A stretch of DNA of 43,505 nucleotides from Halobacteriales archaeon QS_4_62_28. GTDB taxonomy: Archaea > Halobacteriota > Halobacteria > Halobacteriales > Haloarculaceae. The translations under genes were made by a program, and so were the position numbers. Positions 23,442 through 30,964 of the stretch are shown here, one piece after another. Positions within the stretch are counted from its first letter, which is position 1, and every line of letters begins with the position of its first letter. The DNA lies in NCBI GenBank assembly GCA_003021685.1, contig PXRO01000019.1:1-43505 (forward strand). Reading direction: 5' to 3'. The notes below the pieces were generated by a model. That model was not told where the DNA came from. It saw only the letters and a program-made list of their open reading frames with translations, and searched no databases.

Positions 23442-24734
23442 ATGGCATCAAGCGTGTTGACATATCTACCGATCGCTCTCGTTGGCATTTGGCGCTGGAG
23501 CGTCTGGCTGGGGAAACTTTGTACCGCTCTACTGTACTCGCCGTACACGGTGGCCGAGGAAGAGAAAATAAACGAGTTCAATGTCTCTATCGTCACACCA
23601 GTCTACCGGCCAGACGTTGACGCTTTCATGGCTGCGATTCACTCTTGGAATGCTACCGATCCGTACGAAATAATTGCCGTTATCGATGAAGGTGACGCTG
23701 AAGCCATACGGCGATTTCGCGGTTTCGCAGAGGGGCAAGATAACGTCTCTTGCGTAGTCACTCCGAAGCCAGGGAAACGGCCAGCCCTCGTAGATGGGGT
23801 GAAGCTGACGAGCGGGAATATCATCGCATTAGTGGACGACGACGTAAAGTGGCGTGCTAGCACGAAACGTGAATTTATAAAGCCGTTTCTAAAACCTAAC
23901 GTCGGTGCTGTCAGTCCGAAACAAGAGGTCGACCGACAGATTACGATCCCACAAAAATTGTATGAAATCCAGATGCGTCTCCAGTTCGCTATCGACTATC
24001 CAGCGCTGTCTCATCTCTCTCAATCACTTTCGTGTGTTTCCGGACGGACTGCAGTCTATCGACGAGAGGCACTGCTGCCTATAATCGACGACCTAACAGA
24101 GGAAACGTTCCTCGGGAAAGAAGTGATTTCTGGTGACGATAAGTATCTCACAAGGGCGGTGCAGGCTTCCGGGTGGGGTGCTGTGTATCAGTCCACGAGT
24201 ATCATCGATATCGGTGCTGTCCCGGATGCTGGACAGTTTTTCAATCAAACAATCCGATGGACGCGGAATACAATTCGCTCCGATATCAAAGCGTTCAGAG
24301 AGAGATGGATTTTCGAGCGGAAGTGGCTAGCATATCACACTGTGGATCGTTTTGTAGGTACTTTCGCCATCTTGATGGCCCCGCTGTACTTCTCGCTGTC
24401 ACTCGTGCGATCTATGTTCTTTATTAGTAGTGCGATACTGGTCTGGTGGTTCATTTCTCGTTCGTTTAAGATGTTTCCGTTTCTCTACAAGTATCCGAAA
24501 CGGATCTACTACGTTCCATTATATACGCTCAGTTCATTCATAAGTTCACCTATCTATCTTTACGCTCTCTACAGTGCAAATACCCAAGGCTGGCTGACTC
24601 GAGGTGACGACAGTCGCTTTGGTTTCAATCAATTTCGACAGAAGGCTGTTACGACCCTCTCCGTCGTGCTCGCTATAATGACTGTCATTGGATACATCTA
24701 TTTACTGTTGCTAATAAAATACAGGACAGTGTAA
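23442..24734 (+). CDS. Processive membrane glycosyltransferase (GT2), hyaluronan/chitin-synthase-like
   Basis: This 430-residue membrane synthase has one N-terminal helix (about 7-31), a cytosolic GT-A domain (46-290) and about four to five C-terminal helices (303-425). GT2 synthase motifs are in order: VTPVYRP (51-57), IDEGD (81-85), DDD (132-134), VSGRTAVYRRE (199-209), GDD (231-233) and QxxRW (269-273). The last two are marks of processive polymer synthases that also thread the chain across the membrane. With a uronate-forming dehydrogenase just upstream, a hyaluronan-like or other uronic-acid polymer is a reasonable inference; cellulose- or chitin-like products are not excluded. Lower GC than surroundings. 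Confidence 0.9.
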   Translation: MASSVLTYLPIALVGIWRWSVWLGKLCTALLYSPYTVAEEEKINEFNVSIVTPVYRPDVDAFMAAIHSWNATDPYEIIAVIDEGDAEAIRRFRGFAEGQDNVSCVVTPKPGKRPALVDGVKLTSGNIIALVDDDVKWRASTKREFIKPFLKPNVGAVSPKQEVDRQITIPQKLYEIQMRLQFAIDYPALSHLSQSLSCVSGRTAVYRREALLPIIDDLTEETFLGKEVISGDDKYLTRAVQASGWGAVYQSTSIIDIGAVPDAGQFFNQTIRWTRNTIRSDIKAFRERWIFERKWLAYHTVDRFVGTFAILMAPLYFSLSLVRSMFFISSAILVWWFISRSFKMFPFLYKYPKRIYYVPLYTLSSFISSPIYLYALYSANTQGWLTRGDDSRFGFNQFRQKAVTTLSVVLAIMTVIGYIYLLLLIKYRTV

Positions 24735-25178
24735 TCTAGAGAGTATGTGGCTGCTTATCAAATAGCTCTTTTTTGATGCTCGCGTAGTTTGTTTGTACGA
24801 TTGTTGGTATCTTTATAGTTTATGTCAAAGACGTTCGCTTCAATATTCTCGGCCACGTTGTGAACGATTACAGTTAGGTCACTTATTATGCGCTCCTCAA
24901 CAGCCCACTCTAAGGTATCCCGACATTCTATAATGTTTTCTGAGACCTGTGCTGATCGGCTATATTGTTCCCCATACCCCTTATTCTTAACTTCTATTTG
25001 GCAAAATTTGATGGGTTTTCGTGGAGTATGTTGTTGGTGACGATCATCCGGTTGGTTCAGAATAAGAAAACGATTCGGTCGGCATCGTGCCTCTTCCAAC
25101 TCAAGGGGCTATTGAATTCAGAGACAATAAAAACCGGTGGGTAGCCCTCCATCGACAATGTCCTACACAAGAGCGATG
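24735..25178. other. Right part of island, AT-rich, without a confident gene
   Basis: This 444-nt stretch has low GC and ends at the right direct repeat. On the minus strand a frame of about 113 codons (24758-25099) is open but has no ATG or GTG at its head (only TTG) and no internal Met. Its product (for example DLTVIVHNVAENIEANVFD) matches nothing I know. It may be a decayed gene. A short plus-strand stretch near 25100-25170 (reading GAIEFRDNKNRWVALH) also looks protein-like and may be a fragment. No inverted-repeat ends or transposase motifs were found. Confidence 0.35.
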
Positions 25179-25240
25179 TGTTAGCGATTCATGCAGCGGG
25201 TGCTTAAGCGTTGGCTGTACGGTGGACCCGCTCAATGTCG
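25179..25240. repeat. Right 62-nt direct repeat flanking the low-GC island
   Basis: This is the copy that still belongs to an intact gene: it contains the last 12 codons and stop (25204-25206) of the amidohydrolase and about 25 nt beyond. It matches 22229-22290 at 54 of 62 positions, with only transitions between the two. Confidence 0.9.
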
Positions 25241-26241
25241 TCGATCCCGGCCCTGCGGACGACGGCACGCACCGGGTCGCGGGCACCACAGAGGTTGTCA
25301 GAATCGCCATCGAGGACGAGCAGGTCTGGGTCCCGTCCCTCAGCGACGAGTCCGTTGTTCAGCCCGGCAACGTCGGCCCCGTTGATTGTCGCCATCCGCA
25401 GTACCTCGGCCGCAGACACGTCTGCGAGTTTTGCGGCGAACTCCATCTCACGGAACATCGAGGGACTGTTGAGCATCACGTTATCGGTGCCCAGTGCGAC
25501 GGTCGTTCGCTCGGTCAGTTCGGCGATAGGCGGGACGCCGACGTCCGTGACGACGTTCGAACGCGGGCAGACGACGACCGGCACCGAACTGTCGGCGACC
25601 CGGTCGAGGTGGAGGGACTCGGCGTGGACCATGTGGACGAGAAAGTCCGGTTCGAGATCCAGTGCCGGATTGATATCATTCGCATCGACCTCTCCGGCGT
25701 GGATGCCAAACAGTTTCTCTGCCCGCGCCGTCGCATTGCGTTCGCGGGTGAAATCACCGTCGTTGGCACCGCTGGCCCCAAACCCGTCGCTTTCCTCCAT
25801 CGCTTCTATCGACTCCCGTCCCAGGACGACGCTTTCGACAGGTGAGCCATGCATCGCCGTCCGGATCGCCTCGATACCGTCCACGCCGCCCTCCCTGAAC
25901 TCGACGAACGTCGCCGTCCCACCCCGTTCCATGAACGAGATGGTGCGTTTCATGGCTGCGACGAGTTCCGATTGGCTCACGTCAGCGAGCAACCGGTGCT
26001 TGAGTCCGTCGGGCGGCGCAACGAGTTCTTCGAGCGTGAGGCCGCCGCCGGCTTCCTTCGCGATGGAGTCGCCGATGTGGGTGTGTGCATTGACGAACGC
26101 CGGCAGGATCCACGACGACGGATCGACCGTCGCTTCCTCGATGGCGGTTATCTCCCCGTCCTCGATGATGACACGGCCCTCGGTCGGTTCGAACTCCCGA
26201 CCGCGAAGAACCGTCCCCGAGAGGATCGTCTGGTCGCTCAT
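25204..26241 (-). CDS. Amidohydrolase-family metal-dependent hydrolase
   Basis: This 345-residue cytosolic enzyme belongs to the cytosine-deaminase/chlorohydrolase branch. The metal-binding HxH is in FVNAHTHIGDS (about 53-57), the next metal His in FGIHAGEV and another in VHMVHAESL. A late Asp in VALGTDNVMLNSPSMF completes the site. The branch removes amino or halide groups from heterocycles such as guanine, cytosine or S-adenosylhomocysteine-type compounds; the substrate cannot be named. The C-terminus DPVRAVVRRAGIDDIERVHR ends in TANA. The end of this gene was the target of the duplication that flanks the island. Confidence 0.88.
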   Translation of the reverse strand: MSDQTILSGTVLRGREFEPTEGRVIIEDGEITAIEEATVDPSSWILPAFVNAHTHIGDSIAKEAGGGLTLEELVAPPDGLKHRLLADVSQSELVAAMKRTISFMERGGTATFVEFREGGVDGIEAIRTAMHGSPVESVVLGRESIEAMEESDGFGASGANDGDFTRERNATARAEKLFGIHAGEVDANDINPALDLEPDFLVHMVHAESLHLDRVADSSVPVVVCPRSNVVTDVGVPPIAELTERTTVALGTDNVMLNSPSMFREMEFAAKLADVSAAEVLRMATINGADVAGLNNGLVAEGRDPDLLVLDGDSDNLCGARDPVRAVVRRAGIDDIERVHRTANA

Positions 26242-26309
26242 GATCGGGCATTGGCGTCGTCCCCCATAGATGCTCCGTGTGTGTGTCGTCCCGCGGGACC
26301 GAAACCCCC

Positions 26310-26317
26310 TTTTTACT
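26310..26317 (+). promoter_or_regulatory. TATA-like box upstream of ychF
   Basis: TTTTTACT lies about 20-27 nt before the ATG at 26337. This is the same string and almost the same spacing as before the GT2 gene at 42239, and fits a leaderless haloarchaeal promoter. Confidence 0.5.
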
Positions 26318-26336
26318 GACCGCGGTAGCTGATAGC

Positions 26337-27515
26337 ATGCTCTCTATCGCGCTGGCAGGCAAGCCAAACGCCGGCAAGTCTACCTTCTACAAGGCTGCGA
26401 CCGAATCCGATGTCGACATCGGGAACTACCCTTTCACGACCATCGATCCCAATCGCGGGGTGAGCTACGTCCGGACCGACTGTCCGTGTCTCGCTCGCGA
26501 GGAGCGCTGTGGCGACGAACACTGCCGGGCGAGCAAGCGCTACGTCCCCGTGGAACTGCTCGACGTGGCTGGACTCGTCCCGGGTGCCCACGAGGGCCGG
26601 GGCCTGGGCAACCAGTTTCTCGACGAACTCACCACCGCCGACGTGATCTTGAACGTGGTCGACGCCTCGGGCGGGACTGACGAAGAGGGTGAACCGGTCG
26701 AGACGGGGAGTCACGACCCCGTCGAGGACGTGGATTTCGTCGAGACAGAACTGGATCTGTGGCTGGCGAGTATCGTCGACCGCAACTGGGAATCTATCGA
26801 GCGAGCCTCCCGGTCGCCGGACTTCGACCTCGACGAGGAACTGACAGAGATGCTTACAGGTGTCGGTGCGACCGCCAGGGACGTGGCGACGGTGTTACGT
26901 GACATGGACTACCCGGCGGATCCGATTGCCTGGACCGACGACCACCGTGAAACGCTGGCCCGCGAGGTCCGCCTGCGCACCAAGCCAATCGTCGTCGTCG
27001 CCAACAAGGCCGACATCGCACCATCGGAGAACATCGAGCGACTCGACGCGGCCGCCGATCTGGTGATTCCAGCGACAGCGGACGGCGAACTCGGTCTTCG
27101 GCGGGCGGCCGACGCCGGTATCGTCGACTACGACCCCGGTGACGAGACGTTCGACATCGTCGGCGACAGCAGCGACGAACAGCGCCGGGGCCTCGAACGG
27201 ATCCGCGAGGTGATGGCCGGTGGACGGGGGACTGGCGTCCAGCAGGCACTCGACCGCGCGGTGTACGACCTGCTCGACATGCTGACGGCCTATCCCGTTC
27301 AGAACGAGAGCAAGTGGACCGACGGCCAGGGCAACGTCCTACCCGATGCTCACCTGCTACCGACTGGTTCGACGCCGAAGGACCTCGCCTACGCCGTCCA
27401 CTCGGACATCGGCGAGGGGTACATCCACGCAGTCGACGCTCGCGAGAAACGCCGGATCAGCGACGACCACGAACTCTCGGACGGTGACGTGATCAAAATC
27501 GTGAGTTCGAATTAA
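26337..27515 (+). CDS. ychF: YchF/Obg-like GTPase (TGS domain)
   Basis: This 392-residue P-loop protein of the OBG family hydrolyses ATP or GTP and associates with ribosomes. G motifs are visible: G1 GKPNAGKST, the switch [10 protein letters not shown]3 [16 protein letters not shown], and G4 NKAD. A cluster of four cysteines, [15 protein letters not shown], lies after switch I, a feature of the archaeal subfamily that may bind metal. The C-terminal TGS domain spans about 330-392. Its stop overlaps the stop of the converging gene (shared TTAA). The start [15 protein letters not shown] at 26337 opens directly at the first strand. Confidence 0.94.
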   Translation: MLSIALAGKPNAGKSTFYKAATESDVDIGNYPFTTIDPNRGVSYVRTDCPCLAREERCGDEHCRASKRYVPVELLDVAGLVPGAHEGRGLGNQFLDELTTADVILNVVDASGGTDEEGEPVETGSHDPVEDVDFVETELDLWLASIVDRNWESIERASRSPDFDLDEELTEMLTGVGATARDVATVLRDMDYPADPIAWTDDHRETLAREVRLRTKPIVVVANKADIAPSENIERLDAAADLVIPATADGELGLRRAADAGIVDYDPGDETFDIVGDSSDEQRRGLERIREVMAGGRGTGVQQALDRAVYDLLDMLTAYPVQNESKWTDGQGNVLPDAHLLPTGSTPKDLAYAVHSDIGEGYIHAVDAREKRRISDDHELSDGDVIKIVSSN

Positions 27516-28366
27516 GCCAGCGGCCGGAGCCAGACCGCCCCGACGAGGACCGCGAGGAAGACGTACGAGCCACGGATCAGCAGTTTCGTGGCCAGTTCGG
27601 GGTCGGCATCACGAGCGGCGACCGCGACGACACCGAAGGCAACGGCGGCCAGCACACCAGTCGGCGGGACACCGGGCAACGTCAGTGCAGTGGCGACGAC
27701 GACAGCCATGCCCGTTCCCATCAGTCCGAAAGCGACCTGATGGGCCCGAGCAGGGCCGAGAACGACGGCCACAGTGCGCTTCTGGATCGACCGGTCGTAT
27801 TCGTAGTCGGTCGCATCGTCGACGACCTTGATCCCTGAGAGGACGATGAGGAAGACGGTCGCGAGCGTGAGAATCGTCGCCGTGAGCGTCCGGGACTGGA
27901 CGTAGTAGCCCCCGAGCAACGCAAAGGCGATACCAGCCGGGTACCCTGCCGTTGCCGTGACCGGGTTCGTATCCAGTTGCGGAGCGTGATGAAACCCGAT
28001 GAGCCATCCCGGCAGCGTGAGGAGTGCCGCCCAGCTGTCGACGAGCAAACCGACCGCGACTGTCGCTATCGCGAACCCGAGCGTCGAGAGCGCCATCGCG
28101 ACGCGACACCCGCTTGCCGTCAGCGGATGGTCGTCGTCCTCCTCGCGACCGTAGAAGTCGACGTAGCCATCTTTGACGTGAGCGGTGTACAGCGCACAGA
28201 ACACCGCAATCGCGTGGACTGTGGCCACGAGCAGCGAGAACCCCGGTCCGGACAATCCCCCGAACAGCGACGCCGCGACCGGCGGCAGCATGAAGACAGG
28301 GTGTATCTGTGACGCCAGCGCGCGCAGGGCCGCCCCCAATCCGCATCCGTCGGTGGCAATCGGCAT
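27512..28366 (-). CDS. UbiA-family prenyltransferase
   Basis: This 284-residue membrane enzyme has about eight helices. The two Asp-rich motifs are KDGYVDFYGREEDDDHP (about 65-81, a variant of the usual NDxxDxxxD) and DDATDYEYDRSIQKRT (about 177-192). It transfers a polyprenyl group from a diphosphate to a lipid or aromatic acceptor. Candidates are quinone, heme-like or archaeal lipid synthesis; the first motif is unusual, with KD in place of ND. Stop codons of this gene and ychF overlap head-on. Confidence 0.88.
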   Translation of the reverse strand: MPIATDGCGLGAALRALASQIHPVFMLPPVAASLFGGLSGPGFSLLVATVHAIAVFCALYTAHVKDGYVDFYGREEDDDHPLTASGCRVAMALSTLGFAIATVAVGLLVDSWAALLTLPGWLIGFHHAPQLDTNPVTATAGYPAGIAFALLGGYYVQSRTLTATILTLATVFLIVLSGIKVVDDATDYEYDRSIQKRTVAVVLGPARAHQVAFGLMGTGMAVVVATALTLPGVPPTGVLAAVAFGVVAVAARDADPELATKLLIRGSYVFLAVLVGAVWLRPLA

Positions 28367-28414
28367 ACAGGAGCGTCGAACCGGATTGACAAAAATTCGT
28401 GGTCGGGGATGGCG

Positions 28415-28774
28415 CTACTGGTCCAAGATGAATCCGGAGATATGTGAGGCGAGGTCTCTGGCCGCCCGTTCGGTCCTCGCGTGCAGTTCCCCGGAAACGG
28501 GACCGGCCTCGCCACCGACGCCCTCGGACTCGGAGATCGGATCGGTTCCAGTCGGATACGACCGCTGTGACCGGACCCGGTCTCTGAGTGACTGGACAGT
28601 CGCAGCATCGAGTCGTCGTTGCAGATGTTGGAGGTCGTACCGCACGATGTAGCCCCGTTCGGCGTCTCGAACGGCCAGTACCGGCTGCCCGCGTTCCCGA
28701 CAACGGTTCCATATCGTCCGTTGCTCGTCGCCGTCGTCGTACAACGGGACGTTCGACGGTGCAAGGTGATTCAT
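28415..28774 (-). CDS. Conserved-looking hypothetical protein, 119 aa
   Basis: This is a soluble, Arg-rich protein (for haloarchaea) without cysteine motifs, signal or membrane segments. A short N-terminal region (PLYDDGDEQRTIWNRCRERG) and a beta-like part (QPVLAVRDAERGYIVRYDL) precede a helical C-terminus ending in ASHISGFILDQ. I do not recognise a family. It lies between the UbiA gene and the HTH/membrane pair, with 80 nt upstream, and reads as a real gene by codon use and neat spacing. Confidence 0.65.
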   Translation of the reverse strand: MNHLAPSNVPLYDDGDEQRTIWNRCRERGQPVLAVRDAERGYIVRYDLQHLQRRLDAATVQSLRDRVRSQRSYPTGTDPISESEGVGGEAGPVSGELHARTERAARDLASHISGFILDQ

Positions 28775-28854
28775 GTGTGACGGGATTAGGTGTCGATGAT
28801 AATGTCGCTGTCGTTGGTTTCACTGACACGAACGGTGGCAGGGAGAAAGCGCCG

Positions 28855-29151
28855 TCACTTCATCGTTACGTACGTCAGGACGGCAATCGCGACGAACTGG
28901 AGACTGCGGAGGACGAGCACCGCCTGCTGGACGTGGGGGTCGCCGGCGTAGAAACTGGCCATCGAAAAGAAAAAGTACACCGCCACGGCGTTCTCTGCAA
29001 ACATCGCGAGCGCGAAGACGACGAGGCCAGCGACGAGGTTCGTCCGGAACGTCGAGTAGTTCCGGATCCAGACACCGATCAGTGGGAGCAAAATCAGTAC
29101 GTTCAGGAGTGCAAGCCCCGACGCCGCCTGGATGAGTGGTCCCATCGCCAT
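28855..29151 (-). CDS. Three-helix membrane protein paired with HTH regulator
   Basis: This 98-residue integral membrane protein has three hydrophobic helices: about 6-27, 35-60 and 75-97. No catalytic residue pattern is seen. Its start overlaps the stop of the upstream winged-helix gene by one base, so the two are co-expressed. Such HTH-plus-small-membrane-protein pairs are frequent in haloarchaea and the membrane partner may sense or signal, as inference only. Confidence 0.82.
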   Translation of the reverse strand: MAMGPLIQAASGLALLNVLILLPLIGVWIRNYSTFRTNLVAGLVVFALAMFAENAVAVYFFFSMASFYAGDPHVQQAVLVLRSLQFVAIAVLTYVTMK

Positions 29152-29426
29152 CAGTCGATCCGCTCCAGTATCTCTTCGAACGTGTCTCGGTGGTGCTCGA
29201 ACGTATCCGTCAGGAAGTATAACTTCGCGTAGTCGCTGTCACCTGGTTCCACGACATCGTGCTCGGTGAGCAACTCCATGTGGTGTCGAATCGTCTTGTA
29301 CCCCACGTCGAGTTCGTCAGCGAGTTCGTTTGCGTTCATCGGTCTGTCTGAGAGCTGATTGATGATTCGCGCGCGATTTTCCCCACCCCGGGTCGCCGTC
29401 AGTAGATACCAGAGGGCCTTCTCCAT
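29151..29426 (-). CDS. Winged-helix DNA-binding protein (ArsR-like)
   Basis: This 91-residue regulator is a single winged helix: helix 1 EKALWYLLTATRGGENRARIIN, then the recognition helix ANELADELDVGYKTIRHHMEL, wing VEPGDSDYAKLYFLT and a final helix. It closely follows the haloarchaeal ArsR-like pattern with no metal-binding cysteines. It probably controls its own operon with the membrane protein downstream. The 170-nt gap upstream holds the promoter, and I see no palindromic operator there. Confidence 0.88.
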   Translation of the reverse strand: MEKALWYLLTATRGGENRARIINQLSDRPMNANELADELDVGYKTIRHHMELLTEHDVVEPGDSDYAKLYFLTDTFEHHRDTFEEILERID

Positions 29427-29596
29427 CGCACCATCTTGTCACGGCTGCGCGTGGATCTTATACATGGTTGTTCGTTGCGCGAACGGTGCACACACGACAA
29501 TCGGGCACCCCGATACAAAACGGTTCTTCGAACTCTGTCCCCAGAGTGTGAACATTTCGTACCCCTCCCTGATTCGTGGACGCACGTCCGACAGTG

Positions 29597-30718
29597 TCAC
29601 CGGACGGTCGCCAGTGCGTCGTTCATGATCGACAGGGCCTCCTCGAGCGTTTCCACGTCGACGGGATAGGAGATGCGGGCGTGGCCAGCCCCGTGTTCAC
29701 CGAACGCCTCGCCGGGGACGACGACGACACCGCGCTCGATACACTTGTCGACGAACCCGTCGGGTACCTTCGGCATCGCGTAGAACGCGCCCTCTGGTCG
29801 CGGACACTCCAGGCCAATGTCGTCGAGGCCATCGACGAGCACGTCACGGCGCTCCTCGAACGCAGCGACCATCTCGTCGACGACACCCTGTGGCCCGGAG
29901 AGGGCAGCCTCGGCGGCGTACTGTGCGGGCGCACTCGCACAGGCCTGGCCGTACTGGTGAACGCGGAGCATGCGCTCGATGCGCTCGGTTTCGCCGGTCA
30001 CCCACCCGAGTCGCCAGCCAGTCATCGAATACGTTTTCGAACAGGCGTTGACTACGACGACGTTGTCGCTCCGGGCGAACGCCGCCGGGGACCGGTGCTC
30101 GCCGTCGAAGACGATGTGCTCGTACACTTCATCAGAGATGCACAGCACGTCGTGTTCGTCTGCGATCCGTGCGAACGCACGCATATCGTCGGGCGACTGC
30201 ACCGCACCAGTCGGGTTCGCCGGACTGTTCACGACGAACGCCGCCGTCTCGTCTGTCATCGCTTCCTCGACAGTTGTCGGATCCATCGTCAGGTCGTCCC
30301 GGAGCGGGACCGGTCGCGGCGTCCCTCCGGCCAGATGCGTCAGCGCTTCGTAGGAGACGAAGCCAGGGTCCGGATAGATGACCTCCTGACCTGGGTCGAC
30401 GTGGGCCTCCAAGGCGATGTGGAGTGCCTCACTGCCGCCCGAGGTGGCGATGATGTCGCCGGGGTCCACGTCCAGTCCGTTGTCCCGGGCGTGTTTCTCG
30501 GCGATACTCTCGCGAAGCGCTCGGGTGCCCTTGTTGGAGGTGTAGCCGTCTGCCTTACCCGCGTGGATGGCGTCGACGGCGGCCTGCCGGGCGTGGTCCG
30601 GCGTCGGGAAGTCCGGCTGTCCGAGACCGAGATTGATCGCGTCCTCACCCGCGGCCTCGAAGACTTCGCGAATCCCCGAAATCGACACCTGCTCGACTCG
30701 ACTGGAGAACCCTGTCAT
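29597..30718 (-). CDS. PLP-dependent class I/II aminotransferase
   Basis: This 373-residue fold-type I enzyme is most like archaeal aspartate or aromatic aminotransferases. Visible are the N-terminal NLGLGQPDFPTPDH, the PLP-contact VNSPANPTGAV, the DEVYEHIVFDG strand (Asp and Tyr), and the Schiff-base lysine in SKTYSMTGWRLGW (about residue 233). The C-terminal substrate arginine lies in GHARISY. It transfers an amino group between an amino acid and 2-oxoglutarate, and the substrate is uncertain. The start at 30718 follows the normal MTGFSSRVEQVSIS length. It is monocistronic. Confidence 0.92.
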   Translation of the reverse strand: MTGFSSRVEQVSISGIREVFEAAGEDAINLGLGQPDFPTPDHARQAAVDAIHAGKADGYTSNKGTRALRESIAEKHARDNGLDVDPGDIIATSGGSEALHIALEAHVDPGQEVIYPDPGFVSYEALTHLAGGTPRPVPLRDDLTMDPTTVEEAMTDETAAFVVNSPANPTGAVQSPDDMRAFARIADEHDVLCISDEVYEHIVFDGEHRSPAAFARSDNVVVVNACSKTYSMTGWRLGWVTGETERIERMLRVHQYGQACASAPAQYAAEAALSGPQGVVDEMVAAFEERRDVLVDGLDDIGLECPRPEGAFYAMPKVPDGFVDKCIERGVVVVPGEAFGEHGAGHARISYPVDVETLEEALSIMNDALATVR

Positions 30719-30770
30719 ACCCTACTGAGAGAGGGCCGCCCCGTTAACTGTTGATGATCCGGGCCGTGCT

Positions 30771-30885
30771 GGCGTACTACCATCGCAACCGGCCCGCCTC
30801 CGACGGTCACTCCCGTCTCGCCGGGCTTTGTCGGCGTACTACCATCGCAACCGGCCCGCCTCCGACGGTCACTCCCGTCTCACCG
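30771..30885. repeat. Tandem duplication, 62-nt period, before the GH26 gene
   Basis: The 53-nt string starting GGCGTACTACCATCGCAACC occurs at 30771-30823 and again at 30833-30885 with one mismatch, so the period is 62 nt. The unit is GC-rich and non-coding, with no dyad of its own apart from a CGGC/GCCG pairing. It lies between the aminotransferase start and the GH26 promoter. Such a young duplication could hold a regulator binding site in double dose, or be a replication slippage product. Confidence 0.92.
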
Positions 30886-30931
30886 TATTCCTGAACCAGA
30901 AGACAGGTTCTATACCGATACTCGATCAAAA

Positions 30932-30940
30932 ATTTTTTAT
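30932..30940 (+). promoter_or_regulatory. TATA-like box upstream of the GH26 gene
   Basis: ATTTTTTAT is about 25-33 nt before the ATG at 30965, suitable for leaderless transcription from that codon; this also argues against the upstream ATG at 30947, which lies only a few bases past the box. Confidence 0.5.
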
Positions 30941-30964
30941 CTGTGAATGTTTCGATTATCCTCA

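Noticed and set aside
22229-25240. Composite transposon or classical insertion sequence
   Set aside because: The flanking repeats are direct and contain a gene end, with no terminal inverted repeats, transposase motif or short target duplication.
30771-30885. CRISPR array
   Set aside because: Only two copies with a 9-nt gap; too few and spacing too short.
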